DNA from: JBDTSW01 sp051004675 | GTDB lineage: Bacteria; Actinomycetota; Thermoleophilia; Solirubrobacterales; 70-9 | Reading direction: 5' to 3' | NCBI GenBank assembly: GCA_051004675.1 | Contig: JBPCKC010000013.1 | Coordinates: 10,133-74,132, forward strand | DNA: 64,000 nt | Part shown: positions 8,929 through 20,746 of the stretch, in pieces | Layout of the letters: each line of letters starts with the position of its first letter | How positions within the stretch are numbered: position 1 is the first letter of the stretch | Notes under the pieces: generated by a model | The model's input: only the letters and a program-made list of their open reading frames with translations | The model's database searches: none | What the model was told of the DNA's origin: nothing | Program-made: the position numbers and the translations under genes

Positions 8929-9444
8929 CTAGCGGCCCGTGAGCTGGCGCGCCACGGCGCGGCCGACCGTGAACGGGTGGTTGAGGACGGTCGCCACCCG
9001 GCCTTTCAGCGTCAGCGGATCGTGAGCGATGCCGAGCTGGCGGAGGACCGTGTTCGCGTCGAAGTAGACGCGCTCGCATACCAGCCGGTCCTCCTCGAAG
9101 ATGAACATCGCGCAGAAGCGCATCTCGAACTTGCGACCGGTCGGCGGCAGCCCACGGTAGGGGCCGTCGTGGGTTCCGTAGAGCATCGCCTCGACGATCA
9201 CCGCGTCGTCGGCGTGATGGAGCGCGATCAGCTTGTTGCGCTGGTCGGGGAAGGCGGTGCGCGTCTCCTCGAAGTAGGCGGCGACCTCCGCCGCCCCGTC
9301 GTGGACATCGCCGGTGGCGATCAGCTCGTACCGTGGATGGTCGAACGTCTCCATGGTGGCGTCGAACTCGTGGCGGTTCTCCGACTCCATATGCTCGATG
9401 ATGATTGCCTCGCGGGTCGAGCGAATCACCTTGGTCGGCGGCAT
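8929..9444 (-). CDS. SnoaL/NTF2-like protein (ester-cyclase type)
   Basis: 171 residues with the SnoaL-like cone-shaped fold pattern: an N-terminal helix ending in MESENRHEFDATMETFDHPRY, then DGAAEVAAYFEETRTAFPD and the late strands TGRKFEMRFCAMFIFEEDRLV. Members range from polyketide cyclases to proteins of unknown role, and the substrate cannot be deduced. The C-terminal ~35 residues extend beyond the usual domain. It is 9 bases downstream of nadC on the same strand, perhaps co-transcribed. Confidence 0.7.
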   Translation of the reverse strand: MPPTKVIRSTREAIIIEHMESENRHEFDATMETFDHPRYELIATGDVHDGAAEVAAYFEETRTAFPDQRNKLIALHHADDAVIVEAMLYGTHDGPYRGLPPTGRKFEMRFCAMFIFEEDRLVCERVYFDANTVLRQLGIAHDPLTLKGRVATVLNHPFTVGRAVARQLTGR

Positions 9445-9453
9445 GATCCGACC

Positions 9454-10305
9454 TTACACCGACTCGAGCAGCATGGTGAGGTCGAGCGCCGGGGCCGAGT
9501 GCGTAAGCGCTCCGACCGAGATGAAGTCGACGCCCGTGGCCGCCACCTCCGCCGCATTGGCGAGGGTGATGCCGCCGGAGGCCTCCAGCTCGACGCGTCT
9601 TTTGCCGTCGCCCGCCTCGTCACGAGCGGCCACGGCTGCCCGCAATCCCTCGGTGTCCATGTTGTCCAGCAGCGCGCGATCCGCACCCGCCTCCAACGCG
9701 CCGGCCAGTTCACCGGCGTCGCGGCATTCGACCGTGACCCGCATCGCCGGCCAAACGTCGCGGGCCAGCCCCGCCGCCTGCGCGACGCCGCCTGCGACGG
9801 CGACGTGGTTCTCCTTGATCAGGATCGCGTCGTAGAGGCCCATGCGGTGGTTCACCCCGCCACCGGCCGCGACGGCCGCCTTCTCCAGTGCCCGCAGCCC
9901 CGGGGTGGTCTTGCGGGTATCGAGGACGCGCGCTCCCGAGCCCGCAACGGCCTCTACGAACCGCGCCGTCAGCGTCGCCACGCCCGATAGGTGGCCAAGC
10001 AGGTTGAGCGCGGTTCGCTCGCCCGCGAGCAGCCCACGCGCCCCGCCCTCGACCGCCGCCGCCTCCGCCGGCACATCGTCGCGCCATCGCCCCTCGGCGG
10101 CCAGACGATCGAGCTCACCGGCGCCCGCCTGCCGGAAGACCTCCGCCGCCGCCTCGAGGCCGAAGAGCACCCCCGGCTGTTTCTGGACGATCCGCGCGCG
10201 GGCCCGCGCCTGCGCGGGCACGACCGCCTCAGAGGTCACATCGCCGGCGCCCAGATCCTCGGCCAGGGCTCGCGCCACCAGCTCGCTCAGCTCGCTCGCC
10301 TCCAT
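9454..10305 (-). CDS. nadC: Nicotinate-nucleotide pyrophosphorylase (quinolinate phosphoribosyltransferase)
   Basis: 283 residues. It converts quinolinate and PRPP to nicotinate mononucleotide, the step after NadA. Family motifs are DVTSEAVVP, LNLLGHLSGVATLT, DTRKTTPGLRALEKAAV, HRMGLYDAILIKENH, VTVECRD and LEASGGITL, all intact. Its start overlaps the stop of the FIST gene by one base (TGATG), so the two are coupled. Confidence 0.95.
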   Translation of the reverse strand: MEASELSELVARALAEDLGAGDVTSEAVVPAQARARARIVQKQPGVLFGLEAAAEVFRQAGAGELDRLAAEGRWRDDVPAEAAAVEGGARGLLAGERTALNLLGHLSGVATLTARFVEAVAGSGARVLDTRKTTPGLRALEKAAVAAGGGVNHRMGLYDAILIKENHVAVAGGVAQAAGLARDVWPAMRVTVECRDAGELAGALEAGADRALLDNMDTEGLRAAVAARDEAGDGKRRVELEASGGITLANAAEVAATGVDFISVGALTHSAPALDLTMLLESV

Positions 10306-11462
10306 CAGTCGGCGGGGAAGAGGGCCAGCGTGGCCGTGAAGCCGTGAAGGAAGTTGCGCCCGCCGACTGGCCCGATCTCGCCGGCGCAGAAGAACCCGCC
10401 GACCGGCGCGGAGATCATGTCCCCGATCGTGGTCGCATCGTGGTCGGGGGCAGCGAACATGTGGGCGCCGCGACCGTTGCAGGTGAAGAGCAGCGCCCCC
10501 GCCACGGGGCCGAGCGCCTCGACCCGCGGGCGCAGCGCCTCGCGCAGGTCCTCATCGGCGGAGGTCCCGTCGCGCACGTGCATTCGCACCGTCTGGCCCA
10601 CCCGCACCGACTCGCCGATCGCCACGGAGCCGGACTCGGGGTCGGCGCCGATCAGGGGGCGTACGAGAAAGTCGCCGCGCTCGTACTCCGGCTGGTTCTC
10701 GTCAATCACCAGGCCCAGCATCAGGCCGCCGGCGGCCAGCGCCTGCTCGGTGGGTGGGAGCGCGCCGATCGCCTCGCGCAGGCGGTCGATCGCGGGGGCT
10801 GACGCCAGCTCTTCGATGACGTTGCCCTCGGCGGCGGTGATCGTCATCTCCGGCCCGACCGGGCTCGCGCCCTGCGACACGCACGGCAGCAGCGACGCGC
10901 CCGCGATCGAACACGCGACCGCCCCCGTGTCACGTACCTCCCCGTCCCGAAAGAGAGCCGCCGAGCCCGCGGCCGAGGCGCTCGCAAGGCCGCCCAGCAC
11001 CGGCATCCCCGGGCGATCCTCGTTCAACCCGGCCAGCAGCGCGTCGGCGGGAAACGTATTGGGATCCGCGAGGACGATCAGCGCCTCGGCCGGCTGTTCC
11101 GGTCCCGGCACGCCGACCAGGGCTGAAGCGTCCTCGTCCGGCTCGACATCCAGATGGTGCGTGGCGATGGTCGCTTCTGGAAGCGAGGCGGCCCAGACGA
11201 CTGCGCCCGGGCCCGACTCCAGCTCACGCCCGGGCCCGACGACCCCGCCGGCCCCGCAGCCGAGGAGGCTCGGCGGCTGGAGGATCTCCTGCACCGCGCC
11301 GAGCAGCGACTTCGCGTGGATCAGGTGCGGAGCCCCCGCAAAGATCAGACAGAGGTCGCAAGCGGCGCCGTCGAGGCCGCGGCGCGCCTGCTCGGCGGCG
11401 TCGGAGAACGCCTCGACCGCGTCGAAGGAGTCGGAGAGGCCGACGGCGATCCGGGCGGGCAT
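10305..11462 (-). CDS. FIST domain protein (sensory small-ligand domain)
   Basis: 385 residues from MPARIAVGLSDS. The N-terminal half (beta strands such as CDLCLIFAG, then SLLGCGAGGVVG and VLGGLAS) matches the FIST_N domain and the C-terminal half (GLMLGLVIDEN, ALLFTCNGRG, GFFCAGEIGPVGGRNFLHGF) matches FIST_C. FIST domains are proposed to bind amino acids or other small ligands in signalling; no output domain is fused here. It starts 2 bases after the prfB stop and overlaps nadC. An upstream open extension is a shadow of prfB. Confidence 0.82.
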   Translation of the reverse strand: MPARIAVGLSDSFDAVEAFSDAAEQARRGLDGAACDLCLIFAGAPHLIHAKSLLGAVQEILQPPSLLGCGAGGVVGPGRELESGPGAVVWAASLPEATIATHHLDVEPDEDASALVGVPGPEQPAEALIVLADPNTFPADALLAGLNEDRPGMPVLGGLASASAAGSAALFRDGEVRDTGAVACSIAGASLLPCVSQGASPVGPEMTITAAEGNVIEELASAPAIDRLREAIGALPPTEQALAAGGLMLGLVIDENQPEYERGDFLVRPLIGADPESGSVAIGESVRVGQTVRMHVRDGTSADEDLREALRPRVEALGPVAGALLFTCNGRGAHMFAAPDHDATTIGDMISAPVGGFFCAGEIGPVGGRNFLHGFTATLALFPAD

Positions 11463-11464
11463 CG

Positions 11465-12575
11465 CTAGCCGCTCGCGCTCCGGTTCAGGTACTCCCGCAC
11501 GAACCCGTCGATGTCGCCGTCGAGCACCCGATCGGCGTTGCCCATCTCGAAGCCGGTGCGGTGGTCCTTGACCCGCTGGGTCGGGTGAAGCGTGTAGGAA
11601 CGGATCTGAGAGCCCCACTCCGCCGCCTTCTGCTCGCCGCGCTCGGCCGCCAGCTCCTCGGCGCGCTTTCGCTCCTCCTCCGAGAGCAGTTTCGCCCGCA
11701 GAAAGCGCATCGCCGTGGCCTTGTTCTGAGTCTGCGAGCGCTCGTTTTGGCACTGGACGACGATCCCGGTCGGCACGTGCGTGATCCGCACCGCCGAGTC
11801 GGTCTTGTTGACGTGCTGGCCGCCGGCGCCGGAGGCCCGGTAGGTGTCGATGCGCAGGTCCTCGTCGTCGATGTCCACGTCCACGGCCTCGTCCACCAGC
11901 GGCGCCACGTCCACCTGGGCGAACGCGGTGTGCCGGCGCTTCTGGGCGTCGAAGGGGGAGATCCTCACGAGCCGGTGGACGCCGCGCTCGGCGGCGAAGA
12001 GTCCGTAGGCGTTCTCGCCCTTGGCGATGAAGGTGGCCGACTTGATCCCTGCCTCCTCGCCTTCGGAGGCCTCCTTCATCTCGACCTCGAAGCCGCGGCG
12101 CTCGCCCCAGCGCAAGTACATCCGCAGGAGCATCTCGGCCCAGTCCTGGGAGTCGGTCCCCCCGGCTCCCGAGCGCACGGCGACCACCGCGTCGCCCGCG
12201 TCGTACTCGCCGCTGAACAGCCGCGCCTCCTCGAGCGTCGAGAGTCGCGACTCGACGTCCTCGAGCTGCGCCCCCAGCTCGGCGGCGATCTCGGGATCGT
12301 CGGCGGCCATCTCCGCCAGCTCCACGAGGTCGCCGGCGTCGGCCTCCAAAGAGCGGAAGGTCGAGAGCCGGCCCTGGGCGCGCTTGTGCGCGGTGGCGAT
12401 CTTCGAGGCTGTCTCCTGGTCGTCCCAGAAGCCGGGGGCCTGCATCTCGCCCTCGAGGCGGGCTACCTCGGCTTCGAGCGCTGCCGGGTCAAAGGTAGTC
12501 CGCGAGCAGCTTGAAGCCGTCGCGGACCTGCGCGAGGCGCGCGGTGACGTTCTCGGATGAAGCGGCCTCGGCCAT
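11465..12575 (-). CDS. prfB: Peptide chain release factor 2 (programmed +1 frameshift)
   Basis: Reads UGA and UAA stop codons. The full product is made from two frames: 28 codons from the ATG at 12575 (MAEAASSENV...LLADYL), then a shift at CTT TGA C, then 341 residues, total 369, the usual length for RF2. The SPF tripeptide that recognises the stop codon (RISPFDAQKRRH) and the catalytic GGQ (GAGGQHVNKTDS) are both present. It lies downstream of secA in the same direction, with an NTF2-like gene between. The downstream ATG at 12445 would give a truncated protein and is not the true start. Confidence 0.96.
12488..12494 (-). promoter_or_regulatory. Programmed +1 frameshift site in prfB
   Basis: The heptamer CTTTGAC occurs at codons 28-29, where the zero frame meets an in-frame TGA. 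Slipping by one base gives Leu-Asp-Pro and joins the main RF2 frame exactly. This is the standard autoregulatory site: low RF2 slows reading of UGA and favours the shift. A purine-rich Shine-Dalgarno-like stimulator, as in E. coli, is not obvious just upstream (GCGGACTAC precedes it). Confidence 0.93.
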
Positions 12576-12607
12576 GGACTCAGGGTAGTGATCGCCGTCG
12601 ATCAGGC

Positions 12608-12990
12608 TCACGCCGGAAGGCCGGCGACCCGCCGGGCCTCGGCGCGGTCGTCGAACGACCGCCAGCTCGAGATCAGCCCGTCGCGCAGCTCGAAAACCCA
12701 CGCCATCTCATCGGACCCTGCGAGCTCCGCGTCCGGATCTCCTTCGTCCCACCACCACTCGCGCACGATCAGTGCGAGCCCCCCGCTCTCGCTTGCCTCG
12801 ATCCGCGCGACCACGATCCGCTGCTGGACGCCACCGGGAGCTCGGGTCGCCCACTCGCGCGCCGACTCGACCCCCTTGCGGAGGCCACGGCTGGCGTGGA
12901 TCTCGACATCGGGATGAAGCGTCGCCGCGAACCCGTCGAGGTCGCGATCGTTGAAGGCGCCGACGAAGGCGCGGATCGTGTCGGCGGCGC

Positions 12991-13006
<16 letters not shown>
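12608..13006 (-). CDS. SnoaL/NTF2-like protein
   Basis: About 132 residues if the GTG at 13006 is used; an ATG at 13039 would overlap secA by 49 bases, and the domain itself begins at about 12992 (ADTIRAFVGAFNDRD). Typical pattern: FNDRDLDGFAATLHPDVEIHAS, then REWATRA and the strand pair DEMAWVFELRDGLISSWRSF. Function is unknown; such domains often serve as small-molecule isomerases or binding modules. It overlaps the 3' end of secA and precedes prfB. Confidence 0.65.
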
Positions 13007-15861
<2,855 letters not shown>

Positions 15862-15927
15862 CAGCGATTGAGGGTACCGGGGGGGCGACGGCGCGAGGCG
15901 CCCGGACGCGCGAGGCGCAACCGCCGC

Positions 15928-16275
15928 CTAGGCTGCGCTGCTGCGCAGCCGGGCCTTCGAGCGCCTTGACGCCCAGCGGCTGCGGCGCTTCTCGCGATGC
16001 TTCTTGACCTGGCGGCGGATGTCCTCGGCGGCCTCGTGGATCGAGTGGAGCATCTCCGGAGATGCCTCCTTCGCCCGGAGGGTCTTGCCCTTCACCCGCA
16101 GCGTGGCCTCGACGATTTGGCTGTTGCGGATCGACGGGTTCCGCTCCTCCGAGAGCTCCACGTCCAGCGTCGCGAGCTCGGAGACCTGCCGGCCCGCCCG
16201 GGCGAAGCGCTTGCCGACAGCGTCTCGCAGCTCGTCGGTTACCTCGAAGTTGCGTCCCCTGACCTCGATCCGCAC
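15928..16275 (-). CDS. hpf: Short ribosome hibernation-promoting factor (HPF/RaiA family)
   Basis: 115 residues from the GTG at 16275, chosen because GAGGAG lies 8 bases upstream and the domain starts there (VRIEVRGRNFEVTDELRD). Homology covers the beta-alpha-beta fold (KRFARA, LDVELSEERNPS, VEATLRVKGKTLRAKE, IHEAAEDIRRQVKKH). It ends in an Arg/Lys-rich tail and lacks the C-terminal dimerisation domain of long HPF. It binds the 30S subunit and silences ribosomes in stress. Located just upstream of secA. Confidence 0.87.
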   Translation of the reverse strand: MRIEVRGRNFEVTDELRDAVGKRFARAGRQVSELATLDVELSEERNPSIRNSQIVEATLRVKGKTLRAKEASPEMLHSIHEAAEDIRRQVKKHREKRRSRWASRRSKARLRSSAA

Positions 16276-16306
16276 GCGCTGCTCCTCTCGTCGCTTGCGC
16301 TGGATG

Positions 16307-16918
16307 CTACGCCCGTGCGAAGGCAAGGGCAAGGATTTCTTCGGCGCCCGCAGCCCGAAGCGATCCCGCACATGCGGCCAGGGTCGCCCCCGTGGTGGTT
16401 ACGTCGTCGACGAGCACGCAGCTCGAGGGGACCTCACCGCGCGTCCGGATCGCCGGCGGTGAGCCGATCCGCTCGGCTCGGGCCCGGCCGACCTGCCGTG
16501 GCGAGTGCCGGCGGGACAGGCAGTGAGAGAGGGGAAGGCCCAGGCGCCTTGCCAGGTTCCCGGCGATGAGGGTGGCCGGGTCGAAGCCGCGGAGGCGGGC
16601 GCGCCACGGGTCCGGCGGGACCGGGACCAGGGCGTGGCCCGCGAGGGTACCCCTGGGCGCGACGGCCGCGATGGCGTCGGCGGCGACGCACGCCAGGGTA
16701 AGGCGCCTTCCGAACTTGAGGGCGGCGATCAGGCGGCGAGCGGTGCCGTCGTAGGGCGCCGCCGCCCAGCCGGCGTCGACGCCAGGGGCGCTGAGGGGCA
16801 GCGGGCGCTGCGCACCCAGCGCCCGCGCGCAGACCACGCAGATGGGCTCATGCCCCGAGCTCCGCCCGCACACCGCGCAAAGGGGTGGGACAATGAGGGA
16901 GAGCACCCGGCGCAGCAC
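16307..16918 (-). CDS. ComF family phosphoribosyltransferase-like protein
   Basis: About 203 residues from the GTG at 16918. An N-terminal four-cysteine zinc-ribbon (CAVCG...CVVC) is followed by a phosphoribosyltransferase fold: FGRRLTLACVAADA, VPVPPDPWRARLRGFDPA, and the PRPP loop CVLVDDVTTTGATLAAC. ComF proteins support DNA uptake in competent bacteria; elsewhere the role is uncertain. The frame stays open further upstream, through the 71-bp repeats, but that part is not conserved. It ends 31 bases before hpf. Confidence 0.82.
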   Translation of the reverse strand: MLRRVLSLIVPPLCAVCGRSSGHEPICVVCARALGAQRPLPLSAPGVDAGWAAAPYDGTARRLIAALKFGRRLTLACVAADAIAAVAPRGTLAGHALVPVPPDPWRARLRGFDPATLIAGNLARRLGLPLSHCLSRRHSPRQVGRARAERIGSPPAIRTRGEVPSSCVLVDDVTTTGATLAACAGSLRAAGAEEILALAFARA

Positions 16919-16986
16919 CGCCGAATCGTTTCGCTCTTCGTGTGACCAATCGAGCGCAGTTCGCGCCGATACGGCCACCCCCTCCG

Positions 16987-17131
16987 GAGTGTCCTGCTCT
17001 CCCCACCCTGGGCGGGGACGCGGCAGGACACTTCCCTTCGGGCGGGCCTTAGTCGAAGAGTGTCCTGCTCTCCCCACCCTGGGCGGGGACGCGGCAGGAC
17101 ACTTCCCTTCGGGCGGGCCTTAGTCGAAGAG
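16987..17131 (-). repeat. 71-bp perfect tandem duplication at the 3' end of thrC, with hairpin
   Basis: Two exact copies (16987-17057 and 17058-17128, plus 3 further bases). Each contains the last codons of thrC (LFD), its stop, and a hairpin on the minus strand: TGTCCTGC pairs with GCAGGACA, with an inner CCCC/GGGG pair. The duplication therefore yields two terminator-like hairpins in series between thrC and comF. Confidence 0.85.
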
Positions 17132-18157
17132 GATCCGCTCGACGGACGCGAGGTCGGCGTCGCAGCCGATCACGGCCGGGGCCTTGCCCAGAGCCGTGTC
17201 GGGGTCCTTCAGGCCGTGTCCCGTGAGGACGCACACGACCGTGGCGGGGACCGGGTCCTCGTCGAGCGTCGGCAGCCCGTGCGCGAGGATCCCCGCCACC
17301 GACGCGGCCGAGGCCGGCTCGCAGAAGACGCCCTCGGCGGAGGCGAGCAGCCGGTAGGCATCGAGGATCTGCTCGTCGGAGACGGCGGCGATCCGGCCGC
17401 GCGAGTCGGTGACGGCCGTCATCGCCTCCTCCCAGCGGGCGGGGTTGCCGATCCGGATCGCGGAGGCCACGGTCTCGGGGTCCGCGACCGGGCGCCCGGC
17501 CACCAGGGGCGCGGCGCCCTCCGCCTGGAAGCCGTACAGCAGCGGCGCGGTGTCGTACTCGCAAAAGCCGCGCCACCAAGCAGTGATATTGCCCGCGTTG
17601 CCGACCGGGACCGCGAGCGCATCGGGGGGCCGACCGAGCTCGTCACAGACCTCGAAGGCCGCCGTCTTCTGGCCTTCGATGCGGTGCGGGTTGACCGAGT
17701 TCACGAGCTCGACCGGGTGCTTGTGCGCGATCTCGCGAACGATCTCGAGCGCGCGATCGAAGTTGGCGCGAAGCGCGACCACCCTCGCGCCGTGCATGAG
17801 CGCCTGGGCGAGCTTGCCGATCGCGATCTTGCCCTCGGGGACGATGACGGCCCCGCGCATGCCCGCCCGGGCCGCGTAGGCGGCCGCGCTGGCGGCTGTG
17901 TTGCCGGTCGAGGCGCAGATCACGGCCTCGGCGCCCGCGCCCTTCGCCCGTGAGACGGCGACCGTCATCCCGCGGTCCTTAAAGCTCCCGGTCGGGTTCG
18001 CGCCCTCGAGCTTCAGCAGGACACGCGCGCCCACCCGCTCGGAGATCACGGGCGCCTCCACCAGCGGGGTCGAGCCCTCGTTCAGGGTCACGACCGGGTC
18101 GCCGGGCTCCAGGGTGGAGAGGCGTTCGCGGTAGCGCTCGATCAACGGATCCGGCAC
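17120..18157 (-). CDS. thrC: Threonine synthase
   Basis: 345 residues, PLP enzyme of fold type II converting O-phosphohomoserine to threonine. The PLP lysine is in NPTGSFKDRG; the phosphate loop is PVGNAGNITAWW; STGNTAASAAAYAARAG is also typical. The GTG start overlaps the hom stop by one base (TAGTG). Third gene of lysA-hom-thrC; thrB (homoserine kinase), which would supply its substrate, is not next to it. Its last codons lie inside the tandem 71-bp duplication. Confidence 0.95.
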   Translation of the reverse strand: MPDPLIERYRERLSTLEPGDPVVTLNEGSTPLVEAPVISERVGARVLLKLEGANPTGSFKDRGMTVAVSRAKGAGAEAVICASTGNTAASAAAYAARAGMRGAVIVPEGKIAIGKLAQALMHGARVVALRANFDRALEIVREIAHKHPVELVNSVNPHRIEGQKTAAFEVCDELGRPPDALAVPVGNAGNITAWWRGFCEYDTAPLLYGFQAEGAAPLVAGRPVADPETVASAIRIGNPARWEEAMTAVTDSRGRIAAVSDEQILDAYRLLASAEGVFCEPASAASVAGILAHGLPTLDEDPVPATVVCVLTGHGLKDPDTALGKAPAVIGCDADLASVERILFD

Positions 18158-19380
18158 TACACGAACTCTTCCTCGATCACGCGGATCGCGCGCGGGGGCG
18201 AGCGCAGGAAGTCGAGGGCGCCGATCTCGTCGAGGGCGCGCTGGAACTGCGATTCCGGCCCCTCGTGCATCACCATCACCAGGCGGGCATCATCGCCGTG
18301 GCCGCGCTGCACGACGCTTCGCACAGAGACCTCGTTACGCCCCAAGACGTCGGCGACGGCGGCCAGGACCCCGGGGCGGTCCGCCACCTCCAGGTGGAGG
18401 TAGAAGGACGAGGAGATGTCGCGCACGATCGGGAGCTCCTCCCGCGTCTCGTGCACGGGGGCGTTGCCCGCGAGGATCGAGACGACGTCGCCGAGCACTG
18501 CCGTGGCGGTCTCGGGCCCGCCGGCGCCAGGGCCGGACATCGTGATCTCGGTGATCGCCGGCGCTTCGACCATCACGGCATTGAAGGGGCCCTCCACCGG
18601 CGCCAGCGGATGGCCGCGATAGAGGAAACACGGGAAGACGCGGACCGAGATCCCTCCGCCGACACGCTCGGCCACGCCCAGGAGCTTCAGCGAGAGGCCC
18701 AGCTCCTTCGCATAGGCGATGTCCTCGGGGCGGATTTTCTCGATCCCCTCGAAGGTGACGTCGTCGAGGGAGACCGGCGTGTGGAACGCCAGGCGGGCGA
18801 GGATCGCCATCTTCGCCGCGGCGTCGGCCCCGTTCACGTCGTCCGTGGGGTCGGCCTCCGCGTAGCCCAGCTCCTGCGCGCGCCTCAGCGTCTCCGCGTA
18901 GTCGGCGCCGGTGCTCGTCATCTCGCTGAGGATGAAGTTGGTGGTCCCGTTGACGATCCCGAAGACCTTCGTGATCTCGGTTGCGGCGAGGCTCTCCTGC
19001 ATGACCCGGATCACCGGCACTACGCCGGCGACGGCCGCCTCGAACCGAAGCTGGACCCCGGCCTCGCGCGCCGCGGCGAAGAGCTCGTCGCCGTGTTGAG
19101 CGATGAGCTGCTTGTTCGCGGAGACAACGTGCCTACCGGCCGCGAGCGCGCGCAGGACGTACTCGCGCGCGGGGTCGGTGCCCCCGATCAGCTCGATCAC
19201 GATGTCGCAGCCGGCGAGGATCTCGTCGAAGTCGCCCTCCGTGCGGCGCAGAACGCCAGAGATCTCCGGCCGCCGGCCCGAGATCGCCTCGATCTCGTGT
19301 GCACGCTCACCGAGCAGGTCTGCGAATGCGCCGCCCACGGTCCCCCTGCCCAGAAGACCGATGCGCGCCGGCTCAGACAT
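18157..19380 (-). CDS. hom: Homoserine dehydrogenase
   Basis: 407 residues. Reduces aspartate semialdehyde to homoserine. NAD(P)-binding GLLGRGTVGGAF at the N-terminus, the catalytic-domain signature around GTTNFILSEM and ELGYAEADPTDDVNGADAA, and a C-terminal ACT domain (LHLEVADRPGVLAAVADVLGRN) that normally gives threonine feedback control. It overlaps lysA by 8 bases upstream and thrC by 1 base downstream. Confidence 0.96.
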   Translation of the reverse strand: MSEPARIGLLGRGTVGGAFADLLGERAHEIEAISGRRPEISGVLRRTEGDFDEILAGCDIVIELIGGTDPAREYVLRALAAGRHVVSANKQLIAQHGDELFAAAREAGVQLRFEAAVAGVVPVIRVMQESLAATEITKVFGIVNGTTNFILSEMTSTGADYAETLRRAQELGYAEADPTDDVNGADAAAKMAILARLAFHTPVSLDDVTFEGIEKIRPEDIAYAKELGLSLKLLGVAERVGGGISVRVFPCFLYRGHPLAPVEGPFNAVMVEAPAITEITMSGPGAGGPETATAVLGDVVSILAGNAPVHETREELPIVRDISSSFYLHLEVADRPGVLAAVADVLGRNEVSVRSVVQRGHGDDARLVMVMHEGPESQFQRALDEIGALDFLRSPPRAIRVIEEEFV

Positions 19381-20668
19381 CGCGCGCCATCAGGTCCTCG
19401 TAGGTCTCACGGCGCACGACCACGCGCGCATCCCCGTCGCGGCAGAAGATCACCGGCGGACGGGTCATGCCGTTGTAGTTGTTGGCCATCGAGTAGCCGT
19501 ACGCGCCCGTTGCCAGGGTCGCCAGGGTGTCGCCGACCCGGGGCGCCGCCAGCTCGGCGTCCCGGACGAGGATGTCGCCCGACTCGCAGTGCATGCCCGC
19601 GATCGTGGCCGCGGTGTCGGTCCTGCCGGCGGGGCGATCGGCGATCAGCGCCGTGTAGGGCGAGCCGTAGAGCATCGGGCGCATGTTGTCGGACATCCCT
19701 CCATCCACGGCGAGGTAGGTCCGAACCCCTGGAATCTCCTTCACCGTGCCGACCGTGTAGAGGGTGATGCCGGCGTTGCCCACGAGCGAGCGGCCGGGCT
19801 CGACGAGGAGCTTCGGCGTCCCCTCGAACACATCTCGCACGCCGGCGACCTTCACCCCGACGTAGTCGGCGATTGACGGCGGCTGATCGGCTGAGGTGTA
19901 GGCGATGCCGAGCCCGCCTCCGACGTTAACCACCCGGCACCACCCGGGGTCCGCGAGCTGCCCGAGCGCCTCGATCGCGCGCGTGTACGGCTCGAGCTCG
20001 AGGATCTGCGAGCCGATGTGGGCATGCAGGCCCACGAGGCGCAGGCTCGGCGCGGCGAGCACGCGCTCGACGGCCTCGGCCGCCAGGCCGTCGGAGAGGC
20101 CGAAGCCGAACTTGGAGTCGAGGCCCCCCGTCTGGACGGCGGCGTGCGTGGAGGGCGAGACGCCCGGGGTGACGCGGATCAGCACGTCCTGGGGATCCGA
20201 CGCCAGGCGGCCGAGGCGGTCGATCTCGTCGAACGAGTCGCAGATGATGTGGCCCACGCCGGCGCCGAGCGCCTCGCGAAGCTCGCGCTCGGTCTTGTTG
20301 TTGCCGTGCAGGTAGATGCGCTCGGGCGCGAAACCGGCGCGTAGCGCCATCGCAAGCTCGCCGCCGGAGGCGACGTCCACGGACAGGCCTTCCTCCCGGA
20401 GCGTCCGGTAGGCGGCCGTGAAGCTCGCCGCCTTACTCGCGAACAGGACCTCGTGCTCGACGTCGTGGCCTGCGAACGCGGCCAGGTAGGCGCGGGCGCG
20501 GGCGCGGATGTCGTCCTCCGCGTAGACGTAGGCGGGGGTGCCGAACTCGCGGGCCAGCTCGACCGCGTCGCAGCCGCCCACCTCGAGGTGGCCGCGCTGG
20601 TTCACGCGGGAACCGATCGGCAGGACAGCCGAGCCGGCCAGGGGGTTCGCCTGTGCCTGGGTGCTCAT
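19373..20668 (-). CDS. lysA: Diaminopimelate decarboxylase
   Basis: 431 residues from MSTQAQANPL. Converts meso-diaminopimelate to lysine. PLP lysine in VLFASKA, then HGNNKTERE, HIGSQI, NVGGGLGIAY, the EPGRS phosphate motif, and the cross-subunit CESGD. First gene of the lysA-hom-thrC operon for the aspartate amino acids. An upstream open frame extends opposite the next gene but has no homology; the ATG at 20668 is the natural start. Confidence 0.96.
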   Translation of the reverse strand: MSTQAQANPLAGSAVLPIGSRVNQRGHLEVGGCDAVELAREFGTPAYVYAEDDIRARARAYLAAFAGHDVEHEVLFASKAASFTAAYRTLREEGLSVDVASGGELAMALRAGFAPERIYLHGNNKTERELREALGAGVGHIICDSFDEIDRLGRLASDPQDVLIRVTPGVSPSTHAAVQTGGLDSKFGFGLSDGLAAEAVERVLAAPSLRLVGLHAHIGSQILELEPYTRAIEALGQLADPGWCRVVNVGGGLGIAYTSADQPPSIADYVGVKVAGVRDVFEGTPKLLVEPGRSLVGNAGITLYTVGTVKEIPGVRTYLAVDGGMSDNMRPMLYGSPYTALIADRPAGRTDTAATIAGMHCESGDILVRDAELAAPRVGDTLATLATGAYGYSMANNYNGMTRPPVIFCRDGDARVVVRRETYEDLMARDV

Positions 20669-20746
20669 GGGACGGCGGATTATCGCGGGCGCGAGGCCGA
20701 GGGCCCGCCAGCGGGTACGTTGCGCAACGTCTTGAGCAGAAGGCCG

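Noticed and set aside
12489..12701. Separate 70-residue gene before prfB
   Set aside because: Its last 28 codons are the true zero-frame start of RF2, linked by the frameshift; the earlier part overlaps the NTF2-like gene in another frame.
16919..17077. N-terminal extension of comF
   Set aside because: It runs through the 71-bp tandem repeats and is not conserved; ComF begins at the zinc-ribbon region.
16987..17131. CRISPR array
   Set aside because: Only two direct head-to-tail copies without spacers and no cas genes nearby; the repeat contains the end of thrC.
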